DNA from: Dipteris shenzhenensis
Lineage: Eukaryota > Polypodiophyta > Polypodiopsida > Gleicheniales
Direction: 5' to 3' (one strand)
DNA length: 64,000 bases
Assembly (NCBI GenBank): GCA_047967505.1
Contig: CM106540.1
Shown: positions 1 to 12,399 of the stretch, one piece after another
Numbering within the stretch: position 1 is the stretch's first letter
How the letters are laid out: each line of letters begins with the position of its first letter
Notes under the pieces: generated by a model
What the model was told of the DNA's origin: nothing
The model's input: only the letters and a program-made list of their open reading frames with translations
Databases searched by the model: none
Made by a program: the position numbers and the translations under genes

Positions 1-34
1 TTGAGTCTCCTATCTCTCTCCCTTATTCTTTACA
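1..34 (+). repeat. 3' end of element A 5' LTR
   Basis: These bases match the last 34 bases of the 3' LTR at 5197-5230 and end in CA immediately before the primer-binding site. Confidence 0.9.
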
Positions 35-47
35 TGGTATCAGAGCC
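35..47 (+). promoter_or_regulatory. Primer-binding site of element A
   Basis: TGGTATCAGAGCC directly follows the LTR. It is complementary to the 3' end of plant initiator tRNA-Met, the usual copia primer. Confidence 0.9.
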
Positions 48-617
48 TTGTTCGTGGTAAGCAGCTCAAGAAAGCAAGCCAAGTTTGTGGTGTCTTGGTA
101 AGAGGACCAGTGTTGCTTTCCTATTTCGAGTTTGGGAGCAAATCTCTGCAGGTAGCACAGCCAGAAGTGCAGGAGTGCACTGTTTCAGATTGAGAGGCCC
201 TTCACGGTGTGGCGAGAGCGCAGTATATGCTATGGGATAGGGCGAAGCCCTTGGTGACTTTATTTTTTTGATTTGAGGCCAATTCGGAGCCCGTTTTGAA
301 GGCGGAAGTTCTTCGCAGGCACTCAGAAAAAGGCCCTGTTTTTGCTGTGCGACCACCGTGTGCGCGCGGCTAGTCGGTGGAAAGGTGCCACAGAAATTGC
401 ATCGTATGCCTATGTGCAGAGATATTGGGAGTTGCAGATTCATGCCTGTTGCCTGTTGATGCAAAATCGTCACGAGGAAGTGACTGTGTGGTGAAATACC
501 ACTTTGGTCAGTGTTGCAGATCTGCCCCTGTGAGGCTTTTCGCAGAAGTTTTGCTATTTGCCCTTGTGAGGCATTTGCTGTGTTTACAGGTTGCTGTTGC
601 AATTCGTGATTTGTAAA

Positions 618-3600
618 ATGTCTGAGAATCTGTCTACCATTGTCAGTGAGAAGCTTGACAAGAACAACTTCCAAGCATGGAAGTTCAGGATGACAAACTT
701 CCTTATGGGAAAGGGAGTTTGGGATTACATCAGTGGTGAAATTGCAGAACCAGTTTTGGGTACTGCTCCCACTCTTGCTGAATTGAAGGCCTTTAAGGAA
801 TGGCATGAAAAAGCCAGAAAATGCTTGTATTGGCTATCTGTTAGCATTTCAGATTCTATGATTGTGCATATACAGGATGTAGAGACGCCTAAGGAGGCAT
901 GGGATACATTGGTGAAGCTGTATAGCACAAATACCAAAGCACGAAAGATGTAGCTAAAGCAGGAGTTGCACAATGTGCAAAGGAAAAATCTGAATATAAA
1001 TGAGTATTCCTTGAAGGTGAAAGGCCTTGCAGATTCTCTTGCCTCCATTGGAGCACCTGTTGATGATGAGGACTTAGTGTCCGTGACCTTGAATGGTCTT
1101 GGGAAAGATTATGCACAGTTTCGGACATCCATTGGAGTCCGTGAAACATTTCCTGATTTTCAGGAACTTATTGCTCTCTTGCTGAGTGAAGAGCAAAGGA
1201 ATGGTGGTTCAGCCACCTCAACTTCTCAAGAGACTGCTTTCTACTCGAATACAGGTAGAGGCAGGGGTAGAGGAAGAGGCCGTTTTGGTGGCCGTGCAGG
1301 AAATCAAAACCAACAGCAACAACAGGAAAACCAGTTCTATGGAAGAGGACGTGGTAGTTCTAGAGGCAGGGGGAGCCAAAGAGGCCGTGGTTCATGGCAA
1401 AGGAACCAGCAAGTAAATAGCAGCACAGAATGCTATTATTGTGGAAAGCCTGGACACAAGGAGAATACATGCTATAAAAAGCAGAATGACATCAAAAGTG
1501 GGAAGTTGCAGCAAAGCAACTATGCATCATCAAGTGGGCATGGTGACGACAGAAATGAGCACCTTTTTGTGATGCAGCATATGGTTAACTCCATGTCAGG
1601 AGATGCTGCAGCTTGCAATGATGTTTGGTATGTTGATTCAGGTGCCTCTAACCACATGACCAGTCATGGTGAGTGGTTTCATGATGTTAGAAATTTGGAT
1701 AAGCCAGGTTATGTTGAAACAGGTGATGATACTGCGCACCCAATTACGCAGGTTGGTAAAGTGCCATTGGCTATGCAGGATGGCAAAACGAAGTACTTGG
1801 CAGATGTACTTCATGTTCCAAAAATCACTAAGAACCTGGTTTCAGTTGGCCAGATGGTTGAGCAAGGTCTGCAGGTTAGATTTAATCCTGATGGATGCTT
1901 TGTTGAGGACTTGAAAAATAAGTGCCGCTTGATTGCAAAAGGCAACAAAAATGGAAGAATGTTCACCTTGGATGTTGATATGCCTGAGGTGAAAGCTGCT
2001 ATGTTTGCGCATGGGAGAGGTGTCATTGCAGATATTGAGATATGGCACAAGCGCATTGGGCACGTGAATATACAAAGGCTAAAATCTATGCAAACGAAAA
2101 ACATTGTTGCAGGTTTGCCTAAATTCAGAGTTGAGGGAATGCAAAAGGTATGTGAAGCATGCCAAATGGGTAAGCAGGCCAGACATGCATTTCCCAAAAA
2201 TGCTAAGGTGAGCAGAAGACCTTTGGAAGTGATCCATTCAGATGTTTGGACAACCAAAGCTGCTTCTATTGGTGGATGCCATTATTATGTGACGTTTATT
2301 GATGACTACACTAGAAAGGTGTGGATTTATTTTATGAAGCACAAAAGTGAAGTGTTCAGCCATTTCAAGGCTTTTAAGGCCATGGTTGAAAAAGAGAAAG
2401 GTGTGCATATTAAAGTGCTAAGATCTGATGGAGGGGGAGAGTACTTTTCAGAAGAATTTTGTGAATATCTGAAAGAACAAGGAATTCAAAGGAAGTACTC
2501 ATGCAGGTCTACCCCTCAGCAGAATGGGGTTGCAGAAAGGAAGAACAGGCATATTGCAGAAGTAGGACGGGCGATCCTAAATGAGAAAAACATGCCTGAT
2601 TATTTTTGGGCTGAAGCAGTAGCAACTGCTCTCTATATTATGAACAGAACCCCCACTGCAGCTGTCCATGGCATGACGCCTGAAGAAATGTATACAGGCC
2701 AAAAACCAGATATTTCTCACTTGAAGGTATTTGGTTGCATAGCTTATGTTCATGTTCCTGATGAGAAGAGAACAAAGCTGGATCCAAAGGCAAAAAAATG
2801 CATCTTTATTGGATATGCTCAGCACCAGAAAGGGTATCGCTGTTATAACCCTTCCACCCGCAAAATGCAAGTGAGCAGAGATGTTGTTTTTGATGAAATG
2901 AGCAGCTGGTATGCACCAACTGTTATGGTAGGAGATGCAGATGCAGGAAATGGGAATGCTGCAATAAATGCAGAGCAGCAATCTCAAGCCTTGAGTGGAC
3001 CCAGAGAGTCCTCTACTAGTGGATCTAATGCATGGATAGGGAGATTGAGATCTAGTGAATCGTCACATGGCAGCCCTGATAGTGTTGTGCAGGTATCACA
3101 TAAGGGAAAAGAAAAAGTAGACCATGCTCCAGTGTTTGATGTGTCTGCTGGTAGCTCTCATGTTGATGGAGAGTCAAGCGGCTCTGAAATGAGCCTTGAT
3201 GAGGAACTTGGGATTCCGTCTGTTGTTACACCAGGTGCAAGGAAAAGCAGGCATGATTTAAAGACTCCTGCAACTGATCCAATTGTACGGAGGTCCACCC
3301 GTATTAAGTATCCAGTTGACAGGCTAAGATATGATGGGTATACAGCACATCACTATGCTTATATGGTCAAGGTTCTAGAGGAGCCAGAGCCCACATGTTT
3401 TGAGGATGCAGCAGGGCATAAAAATTGGGAAGCAGCTATGGATGAAGAGATGGCTGCCTTGGATGCAAACCACACTTGGGATTTGATGCCTTTGCCTCAT
3501 GATAAGAAGGCTATTGGCTGCAAGTGGGTTTACAAAGTAAAGCACAATGCTGATGGGTCTGTTAGCAGGTACAAGGCAAGATTGGTTGCCAAAGGTTTTG

Positions 3601-4973
3601 CACAGACATATGGAATTGACTATGAGGAAACTTTCAGCCCAGTTGCAAGGATGGCAACCGTGAGAGCAGTAATTGCTATGGCTGCTGCAAAGGGATGGTC
3701 TTTGCATCAGATGGATGTGAAAAATGCCTTCTTGCATGGTGATTTGCAGGAAGAGGTTTATATGATGCAACCAGAAGGTTATGAGGATAATTCACACCCC
3801 GATTTTGTATGCAGGTTGCGCAAAGCCTTGTATGGCTTAAAACAGGCGCCGAGGGCATGGTCAGACAAGATAGGGCAATATCTTGTCACTATTGGATTTC
3901 AGATTTCCAATTCAGATTTTTCACTTTATGTGAAAAGGACAAACAGAGGGATTGTGCTTATAGTCATCTATGTTGATGACTTGATTATTACAGGTGATAG
4001 TGATGCAGACATTAATGAAGTGAAGCTGCTGTTGAAGCAGAAATTTGAGATGAAGGATTTGGGAGAGCTGCGTTACTTCTTGGGCATTGAGGTTATTAGA
4101 TCCCCGAGTGGTATATGGCTGTTGCAAAGGAAATACGGTTTGGACATGCTGTCCAAATATGGGATGATAGGCTGTAAGCCTATTTCTGTTCCATTGGAGC
4201 AGAATGTGAAGCTCAATGCAGAGACAGGTGAGCTTCTTGAAGATATTACTATGTACAGGCGCATAGTAGGTAGCTTGATTTACATGACTATAACCAGACC
4301 AGATTTAAGCTATGCTGTGGGGCTGGTGAGTCAGTTTATGCAGGCACCGAGGAAGCCACATTTGGATGCGGCTAGGCGCATACTGCGGTATGTGAAGTCC
4401 ACATTGCATTATGGACTGTTTTATGAAGCTGGGTGTGCATTACAGGTACATGGATACACAGATGCTGATTGGGCTGGTAGTGTCTCAGACAGGAGATCTA
4501 CTAGTGGTTTTATGTTTTCCCTTGGGAGTGGTGCCATCAGTTGGAGCAGCAAGAAGCAGCCAACAGTTGCCTTGTCGAGCACAGAGGCTGAGTACAGGGG
4601 TGCAGCAATGGCTGCATGTGAGGTAGCTTGGTTACGGAAGCTACTTGTAGATATGGGACAGTCAGTTCATGCAGTAGTTGTCATTCATTGTGACAACATT
4701 AGCAGCATCATGCTTGCTAATAACCCAGTTTATCATGCTAGAACGAAGCACATTGAGGTGCATTATCACTTTGTGAGAGAGAAGGTTCTAGCTGGTGAGA
4801 TTGATCTTGTCTATGTCAGCACTAAGGAGCAGGTGGCTGATATTTTTACGAAGGCATTGGGTACCGAGAAGCTTCGCAGATTTAGGAGCTTGCTTGGTGT
4901 ACGTGAGATGGATTTGAGCTTGAGGGGGAGTGTTGAGATATCAAGCTCTATCCCCGATATATCTCCTGGATGA
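618..4973 (+). pseudogene. Element A gag-pol polyprotein, one in-frame TAG
   Basis: A single frame of 1452 codons encodes the complete copia polyprotein. Visible in order: gag from MSENLSTIV; a CX2CX4HX4C zinc knuckle (CYYCGKPGHKENTC, about residue 272); aspartic protease DSGASNHM (about 340); integrase HHCC (about 477-515) and D,D,E in HSDVW, RSDGGGEY and NGVAERKN (about 541, 603, 638); reverse transcriptase YVDDL (about 1118); RNase H TDADWAG and SSTEAEY (about 1281, 1320). The start at 618 matches the start in the sister element. The only break is TAG at 951-953, where the sister has CAG (Gln). The frame runs 43 bases into the 3' LTR before TGA. Apart from that codon it looks functional. 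Confidence 0.92.
4920..4930 (+). promoter_or_regulatory. Polypurine tract of element A
   Basis: A G-rich purine run (TTGAGGGGGAG) abuts the TG start of the 3' LTR. It primes plus-strand synthesis and is also coding sequence for the polyprotein. Confidence 0.85.
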
Positions 4974-5230
4974 CTATCATTTATGTCACTGCCTATGTTA
5001 GTTGTACTCGTGGTGTAGTTAGACTACCACGTATGTTTTTGATTTGGGTTCACATATGAACCACGTATTCTAGGTTTTGACATATAGGGTATTTCCCTCT
5101 TCTATTGTATTGTCGTTGTGTGTGCAAAAGTGAAGAAAGGCTTCACCCTCCAACCTTGTGTCCTCTCTCTTTTGTGTGTTGTGAAGAAAGCTGAACTTGA
5201 GTCTCCTATCTCTCTCCCTTATTCTTTACA
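4931..5230 (+). repeat. 3' LTR of element A
   Basis: 300-bp LTR with TGTTGAGA...TTTACA ends. It differs from the 298-bp LTRs at 12400 and 17538 by a few substitutions and a 2-bp insertion. Confidence 0.92.
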
Positions 5231-8200
5231 GAGAAATGGTGGTGCATCTTCTTCAGGAAAAACTTCAAAAGAAACTATCTTCTACTCAAATGCTAGAAGA
5301 GGTAGAGGCAGAGGTAGAGGAGGCCGATCTGGAGGCCATGGTAGAAATTAGAATATGCAGCAAACTCAAGAAAACCAGTCCTTTGGAGGAAGACATGGTA
5401 ACTCTAGAGGCAGGGGGAGCCAAAGAGGTCATGGTGGATGGTAAAGAGGTCAAAATGCAAACAGCAATGTTGAATGTTACTATTGTGGTAAAATGGGTCA
5501 TATGGCTAAAGACTGCTACAAAAAGTAGAATGACATCATGAATGGACAATTGCAGCAAGGGAATTATGCATCTTCTAGTAGACAGGGTGATGACAGAAAT
5601 GAGCATCTGTTTATGGTGCAACACATGACCAATTCTGTGACAAGTGCAAAAGAAAGAAATGATGTGTGGTATGTTGACTCAGGTGCATCAAACCACATGA
5701 TTGGTCATGCAGAATGGATGTAGGATGCAAGGAAAATGGAAAGACCAAGATTTGTGGAGACTGGTGATGATACTACACATCCTATTAGGTAGATTGGTAA
5801 CATTCCTTTGTCTATGCAGGATGGGAAAAAGAAATACTTGTCTGATGTATTTCATGTCCCGAACATCACTAAGAACCTGGTCTCTGTTGGTCAAATGGTT
5901 GAGCAGGGCTTGTAGGTCAGATTTAATCCTCATGGATGCTTTGTTGAGGATATGAAAAATAACGGTCGCTTGATAGCAAAAGGAAATAAGAAGGGCAGGA
6001 TGTTTACGTTGGATGTGGACATGCCTGAATTGAGTGCAGCAATGTTTGCACATGGGACCGGTGTAGTTGTAGATATTGATATCTGGCATAAACGCATTGG
6101 TCATGTTAATGTACAATTACTTAAATCAATGCAGGCCCAAAATATTGTTGCAGGATTGCCTAAATTCAAGGTTGCAGAAATGCATAAGATATGTGAAGCC
6201 TGTCAATTTGGAAAATAGGCAAAAAGACCATTTCCTAGGCATGTTCAAGAGAGTAAGAAGCCATTGGAATTAATCCACTCTGATGTGTGGACTACTAAAG
6301 CTGCATCTATTGGAGGCTATCATTATTTTCTCACTTTTATTGAGCTATAACCCTTCTACTCATAAGTTTAGAGGGAGCAGAGATGTTGTTTTTTATGAGA
6401 TGAGCAGCTGGTATAAACCAGTAAATGTGATGATTGATGTAGATGCACAAAATGGTAATGCTGCACAGAATTCACAGTAGCAATCTCAAAATATTAGTGG
6501 ACCTACAGTGTCCTCTAGCAGTGGTTCACATACTTCACCATGGACAAGCAGATTGAGATCAGGAGAATCTACACAAAGCAATGCAGATAGTGGTAAGCCG
6601 GTATCACAAAAAGGAAAAGAGAAGGTAGATTAGCCCATGTTTGATGTGAATGTAGGTCACTCTTATGTGGATGGTGAATCCAGCGGCTCAGAATAGAGCA
6701 TTGATGATGAGTTGGGTATTCCTTCTATTGTTACACCTAGAGTAAGGAAGACCAAGGATGTTTTGAGAGCAGCTGGAAGTGAGCCTATTTTGCACAGGTC
6801 TACTAGAGCTAGATATCCTGTGCATAGGCTGAAATATGATGGATTTATAGCCATTCACTATGCCTATATGGTCAAAGTGATACAAGAATTAGAACCCACT
6901 TCTTTTGAGCAAGCCATGGGAAAAGAAAAATGGGAGAAAGCCATGGATGAAGAAATGGATGCCTTGGAAGCAAATGCTACATGGGAATTGGTGACTTTGC
7001 CTAAAGATAAGAATGCAATTGGCTGTAAGTGGGTTTATAAAGTGAAGCACAATGCAGATGGTTCTGTGAACAGATACAAGGCAAGATTAGTTGTCAAGGG
7101 GTATGCACAGACATACGGCATTGATTATGAAGAAACATTAAACCCGGTTGCAAGGATGGCAATTATAACAGTAGTCATTGCTATGGCTACATCAAAGGGA
7201 TGGTCTTTACATCAGATGGATGTAAAGAATGCCTTCTTGGATGGTGATTTGCAAGAAAAGGTGTTTATGGAGCAGCCACCAGGTTATGTTCATGCTGTTC
7301 ATCCTGAGTTTGTTTGCAGGTTGAAGAAAGCCTTGTATGGCTTGAAGCAAGCACCTAGAGCATGGTCTGACAAGATAGGACAGTATCTTGTCACTATTGG
7401 CTTTCAAATTTGCAAGGCAGATTTCTCACTTTATGTGAGAAAAACAGAGAAAGGTATTATGCTGCTTGTCGTTTATGTTGATGATTTGATCATCACATGT
7501 GATAGTGATGAAGATATCCTTCACGTGAAAATGCTATTGAAGCAAAAGTTTGAGATGAAGGATTTGGGAAAGATGCATTATTTCTTGGGCATTGAGGTGA
7601 TTAGATCACCAAGTGGGATACAGCTCTTGCAGAGGCAGTATGGATCGGACATGCTGTCCAAATATGGGATGACATGCCGTAAGCCTATTTCAGTTCCTTT
7701 GGAGCAGAATGTGAAGTTGAGCGCAGATGCGGGTGAGCTTTTGGAAGACTCTACTATGTACAGATGCATAGTAGGAAGTTTGATTTATATGACTATTACC
7801 AGGCCAGATTTGTGCTATGCTATTGGATTGGTAAGTCAGTTTATGCAGGCTCCAAGGAAACCGCATTTGGATGCAGCTAAACGCATACTCAGGTATGTGA
7901 AGTCCACATTGTAGTATGGACTATTTTATGAGGCTCGAGTTCAGTTACAGTTGCATGGATACACTGATGCTGATTGGGCTGGTAGTATTTCAGATAGACG
8001 ATCTACCAGTGGATATGTGTTCTCTTTTGGGAGTACTGTAGTCACTTGGAGCAGCAAGAAACAGCCTACAGTTGCCTTGTCGAGCACAGAGGCTGAGTAC
8101 AGGGGTGCAGCAAAGGCTGCATGTGAGGTAGCTTGGTTGCATAAGCTACTCTTTGATATGAATCAGTCTACAGATGGGCCAATTGTCATTTATTATGACA

Positions 8201-8475
8201 ACATGAGCAGTATACACTTGGCAAATAACCCAGTCTATCATGCTAGAACAAAGCACATTGAGGTGCATTATCACTATGTGCGGGAGAAGGTTTTACTAGG
8301 TCTTATTGATCTAGTTTATGTCAGCACAGAGGATCAGCTAGATAACATATTCATGAAGGCATTGGGCGTAGAGAAGCTGCACAAGTTTAGAGACCTGCTT
8401 GGTGTGCAGGAATTGGGATTGAGCTCGAGGGGGAGTGTTGAGATATTGAGCTCCACTCGTGATATGCCAGGGTGA
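5231..8475 (+). pseudogene. Element B gag-pol remnant
   Basis: Decayed polyprotein with the gag zinc knuckle (CYYCGKMGHMAKDC, about 5479), protease DSGASNHM (about 5679), integrase HHCC, reverse transcriptase with YVDDL (about 7480) and RNase H ([15 protein letters not shown], about 7963-8093). Many in-frame TAG codons sit where kin have CAG (for example 5526, 5720, 5913, 6217, 6478, 6631, 6694, 7912). The integrase catalytic core is missing: at about 6340 the sequence jumps from the first catalytic-Asp region to a point about 0.5 kb further on. The longest open piece is reverse transcriptase, 6712-7914. Not functional. Confidence 0.9.
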
Positions 8476-8787
8476 CCGTTGTGCATTTATGTCACCGACT
8501 TGTTAGCTGCAGATGCGGTTGGCACACTGCCCATGAATAATAGCTGGATGACAGCTATCCTTATCTACTCTAGTTCATGGCTCAGTTAGTATGGCATCTT
8601 AGTTAGCTGAGTTTGGTTTGAGACCCACATATAGGGTTCTTCTATTTCTTTGTACTAGAGTTCTTTTGGCTTTCACAACTAAGAAGAGGAAAATTGTTTT
8701 CAGCCTCCACCTTTGTGTGTATTCCCCCATTGTGTATGTGAGAAAGCCGCAAGTGAGACTCCTTCCCTCTCTCCCACTATCTTCACA
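8436..8787 (+). repeat. 3' LTR of element B
   Basis: 352-bp LTR, TGTTGAGATATTGAG...CTTCACA, preceded by the purine tract GAGGGGGAG (8427-8435). It matches the LTRs of B' at 31926-32277 and 35669-36020. The polyprotein frame ends 40 bases inside it. Confidence 0.9.
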
Positions 8788-9894
8788 CTCTGTTGGGTGG
8801 TTCATCCCATGGAGACTAGGAGAATCCTAGAAATGTGTCATGAATGCTCTGGTCATTTTGCTTCAGCAAGCACAACTAGGAGAATTCTTAATGCAGGTTA
8901 CTTTTGGCCACACCTCCATAAGGATATATATGAATGGTGTCAAAGTTGTAAAGTATGCCAAAAGTTTGGAAGGCGATAGTTGATTCTTGGGCCCTTAAAG
9001 CCTATTCCAGCATATGGACCATTTGAGAGGTGGGGGTTGGACTTTGTGCGAGCACTCCCTCACTCATCTCAAGGCAAGCATTATTTATTGGTGGCCACAG
9101 ATTATGCGACTCGGTGGGCAGAGGCCAAGGCCACAGTCAATAGCAAGGCAAGCACAGTTGCAAAATTTCTCTTTGATCAAATTTGTTCACGCTTTGGTTG
9201 TCCTTTGGAAATTCTCACTGATGGAGGAACCTCTTTTAGAAATGAACTAATTGAAGATGTGGTGCATAAGCTAAAGATAAATCATAGCATGTCCACGCCA
9301 TACTATCCCCAATGTAATGGCTTGGTTGAGAAAACAAATGGATTGTTGTGCGATTCAATGGGAAAGCTTGTTGACACCAAGAAAAGGCATTGGGATAGGT
9401 ACTTGGCAGAAGTTTTATGGGCTTACAGAACCACACATAAGCTAGCTATTGGGTTTACACCATTCCAACTAGTGTATGGAATAGAAGCCATTTTACCGAT
9501 TGAATTGGAGATACATAGTCTTTGCATAGCTATTGCAAGAATAGAAGGATAGGAGGATGCCTATGCTCAATGCTTGGTACAGCTAGAAGCCTTGAATGAA
9601 TGTAGATTACAGGCCTTACAAAACTTGGAATCTTCTCAAAAAAGGCGCAAGGCCCGTTTTGACACCAAATTACGCAAGAAGAAAGATATTGCAGAAGGAG
9701 ATTTGGTAATGAGATTTGATAGCCATCTGGACAAGCGGCTAGACAAAAAGTTTATCGGTCAATGGGAGGGACCATATCGAGTCAAAAAGAAGTTCACGAA
9801 TGGAACCTATCAGCTTGAGGATGTTGATGGCATGGTGATACCCGGATGCACCAATGAGTATCGCCTTAAATTCTTCTATGCTCCACCACCTTGA
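8788..9894 (+). pseudogene. Ty3/gypsy integrase fragment
   Basis: One frame interrupted by two TAG codons (8977, 9550), both at probable Gln positions. It shows an HHCC zinc-binding domain (CHECSGHF...CQSCKVC), the integrase core with Asp in WGLDFV, Asp in LTDGGTSFRN and Glu in NGLVEKTNG, and a C-terminal GQWEGPYRVKKKF domain typical of plant gypsy integrases. The upstream reverse transcriptase is absent, presumably beyond the nested copia elements. The next feature is this element's LTR. Confidence 0.88.
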
Positions 9895-9932
9895 GGGCCA
9901 GTAGACCCTCTCTATACTAGAGAGGATCTGTT

Positions 9933-9945
9933 GGGGGGGGAAAGA
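9933..9945 (+). promoter_or_regulatory. Polypurine tract of gypsy element
   Basis: GGGGGGGGAAAGA just before TGTGACGCC, the probable LTR start. Confidence 0.7.
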
Positions 9946-10930
9946 TGTGACGCCAAAAATTGATATTTTTAATTTTGCATTGGTATTGTTTTTCTCTATG
10001 TTTGACAAGAGTTTGAGTATCAAGTGATAGCCTAGTGGCTCTCACTTATTTCTATTTTCTATGATATTGTATGGGATGGAGAGGATGAGTGGAATGGCTC
10101 ATTGTAAATACCATAGGTATGAATTATAAATACCTTGGTATGGGGTGAGAGTTATTTGTGTATGGGATATTATGGAGTTTTTTAGAAAATAGGAAGAGTG
10201 AGTCATATAAAGAGGTGGGCTCATGTCCATGTGTTCCAATAATATAAGAGAGGCCACATGCCAAGCGTGTGGAAGGCATGTGGAGTGTGAAGTCAAGAGG
10301 AATCCTTCTAGAATTCCTATGTGGAATAAGAAGGATGTGGACATGTGGAAAAGAGAGGATCCCTATGGGCTCCATGTGGGGAGACTCTTGACTTTCTCAA
10401 TATTTTAAGAGTCTTGAGCATCTTTTGATGGGACACATGGCAAGAGTAGCCAAAAAGGACATGGATGGTGACATACGTGCTTATGTGATTGATGGGGAAA
10501 GGAATCTACAGGCAGCAATTGTAAATGGGTGAAGGAGGGTAACAAAATCTCTATAAAAGGAGCCCTCCTCTCCCTTGTTCACCAATCTCTTCCACCATTA
10601 GGCCTCATGTTGCTGTAGCTCTAGTCTCCTCAAGCCTCTTCCATGAGCCTTCTCTCCCTCTTCTAGATATTCTCTTATGTAGACTCTTGAGTCCATCTCT
10701 CTCTAGTTTATTCTCTCTCTATGAGTAGTCTTGGAGATTCCGCTCCCTCTTGTATGTATGAAACCTCTTATTCTCCCTCGTGTTTGTAGTGTTGGAGTGG
10801 ATTCTCACTCTATTGGTAATGAAGGTCACTTTAGGTTCTCTCTCTCTTGAGTGTCTCTTCCCTTTTCTTTCTTTCAAAGCCTTAAAAGTTATTTCTATTC
10901 GGCTGCTCACTGTGCACACATGGTCCATCT
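9946..10930 (+). repeat. Probable gypsy 3' LTR (end uncertain)
   Basis: Non-coding stretch that starts with TGTGACGCC right after the purine tract and carries a TATA box at 10552 and a pyrimidine-rich region downstream. No second copy lies in the window, so the 3' boundary (placed near 10900-10930) is a guess. Confidence 0.55.
10551..10560 (+). promoter_or_regulatory. TATA box in gypsy LTR
   Basis: CTATAAAAGG lies about 600 bp into the putative LTR and is followed by a C/T-rich leader, a typical LTR promoter layout. Confidence 0.6.
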
Positions 10931-10945
10931 GTTTCTCGAGCCACC

Positions 10946-11179
10946 ATGCAAACTTCTTCCCCTCTTCTAGGAAAAATCTATGAGGGGTGGATCATTGATG
11001 AAGGTGGAGTCTTGAGGGAGCATCCTGCTCAGGTGAAATTAGCATGGGTGGAGGGCAGTTTTCATGACAATTGGACCCCCTACCGGCTCACTGAGATTAT
11101 GGCCTTTGCTGATCCTTTCCTTCTCCCTATGCTTGATTACCACACCACTTGGGATGTTACCATCTTCATTCTCATATGA
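10946..11179 (+). other. Unidentified 77-codon ORF with LPMLDYHTTWDV motif
   Basis: Short open frame just after the gypsy LTR. Its C-terminal motif LLPMLDYHTTWDV resembles LLPILDYRETWDV at about 53940, which lies just upstream of a gypsy-type RNase H. It may therefore be a fragment of the same retroelement class. No family is recognised. Confidence 0.35.
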
Positions 11180-11971
11180 GGGAGGAAAGTATGGTGTGGT
11201 ATCTTAGCATAAAAGCTTCTTTCTAACATCCCATTCTCAATGATAAATATCTTTGTTAGTTAGTTCGAAAGCAGCAAGAAGTGAAGAGGTACGTGAAGTT
11301 TATTACACCCAACTTCATGTGACAGTAGTTCTTTAGCTTTTGCAATGCATTGTGCAGATACTTGCTGTGGCCTCAAATTCCAAGCATAAGCTAGAGATAG
11401 AGTAACTTATCAAGTATATGCAGTTCAACATGCAAAGTACACACATGTACCTGCTCCAATGGAATTGGTAGAATGGGGTCCCACTTAGGATCCTTTTTGT
11501 GACGATTAGGGACTGCACTTTGGTTGCAAGAAAGGATGCCATTTTCCCACTGTAGGCTTCCCTTTTGCATCTTTTGAGAGTGGGTGCAATACAAGCATGT
11601 CCATTTTGCATCTGCACCTGTATCACAACCATACAAGCACTTGAGGGTCTTCAAATCACCAGCTAGATGCCATTCAGCTTGAAATGTTCCATCAATTAAT
11701 GTTTGCCCTGCCTCTTGTCTTCGAATAATCGACGGGATGCCGGTTCTCTATAATACCCACTTCAATGTCTCATGGCACTCCTTTGGGGTCTCAAAGGTTG
11801 CAAGCCACCATATGTCCTTCTCAAATTGGACTAAGAAACCCTACTCAGCTTCCTCATTCCCTTGAGCAAAATGCAAGGCATCATTCATAATACAAATGCT
11901 CACCCTCTCTAGCTTATGCTCTTTTACCAATTGAGCTTCATCCATTTTTATAACAAATACTAGCTTGCCAT

Positions 11972-12052
11972 CTGTATAATGAAAGAGAAATTCAGTAAGG
12001 ATATAGAAATCAAAAGAAATAAAGTTGAATGTGAAGAGGGAATTTCTCTTAC
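11972..12052 (-). other. Intron 2 (81 bp)
   Basis: GT-AG intron with donor GTAAGA and acceptor TTATACAG after an AT-rich tract. Exon 2 ends in phase 1 (GMREE...) and exon 3 resumes with DGKLVFVIKMDEA. The intron also happens to be open, so the unspliced frame runs through it. Confidence 0.65.
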
Positions 12053-12394
12053 CTTCTTCTCTCATCCCATAGAATGTGACCATGGCTCTCTGCAAATTCT
12101 CTACATCCACGTAAACATTATTGAAAGCATTCATCTCAAACATTTGGATGTCAGATTTCTTTTTACTCTTCCAAGTCATTGTGCCACTTACACAATGGTA
12201 TCCTCCAAGCTTTTCTCTAGCACATTTATTTGTTTCTTGATGTGCAAGCCTTATAGACCATGGTGTTGGCAATGGCATTGAAGATATCTTATACTTTTCC
12301 TCCATAGTAGACTTGAAAAATTTAAAAACAGAGTTGTAAGCTTTATGACTTACACCAGCAGCATCACAAGCTCCAAGCACCTCCTTTTCTTGGA

Positions 12395-12399
12395 TGAGG
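12395..12399 (+). repeat. Target-site duplication TGAGG, left copy
   Basis: TGAGG flanks the 5' LTR; the same 5 bp follow the 3' LTR at 17836-17840. Removing the element and one copy restores the exon 2 reading frame around KGLIQEKEV. Confidence 0.93.

Larger units (their letters stand above)
1..5230 (+). mobile_element. Copia element A (5' LTR cut by window edge)
   Basis: Ty1/copia retrotransposon. The last 34 bases of the 5' LTR lie at the window start, then the primer-binding site, a leader of about 570 bp with no long frame, one long gag-pol frame (618-4973), a polypurine tract and a complete 3' LTR. It is close kin to the element at 12400-17835. The sequence right after 5230 is the middle of a B-family gag, so A is best read as inserted into element B. 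The 5' target duplication lies outside the window and cannot be checked. Confidence 0.93.
5231..8787 (+). mobile_element. Copia element B, 5' part outside window
   Basis: Copia element of a family related to A but distinct. It starts abruptly inside gag (GAGAAATGGTGG, equivalent to 37151 of B') directly after element A's 3' LTR, as expected if A inserted into it. It ends with a complete 3' LTR at 8787, after which a gypsy integrase starts. B therefore probably sits in that gypsy element; 8788-8792 (CTCTG) would be the target duplication, but its partner is off-window. Confidence 0.88.

Noticed and set aside
66-806. 246-codon minus-strand ORF over the element A leader
   Set aside because: Antisense to a retrotransposon leader and gag start; a related frame at 12848-13414 exists only because the element is repeated.
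10223-10408. Small ORFs inside the gypsy LTR
   Set aside because: Short, overlapping on both strands, and lying in a promoter-bearing LTR.
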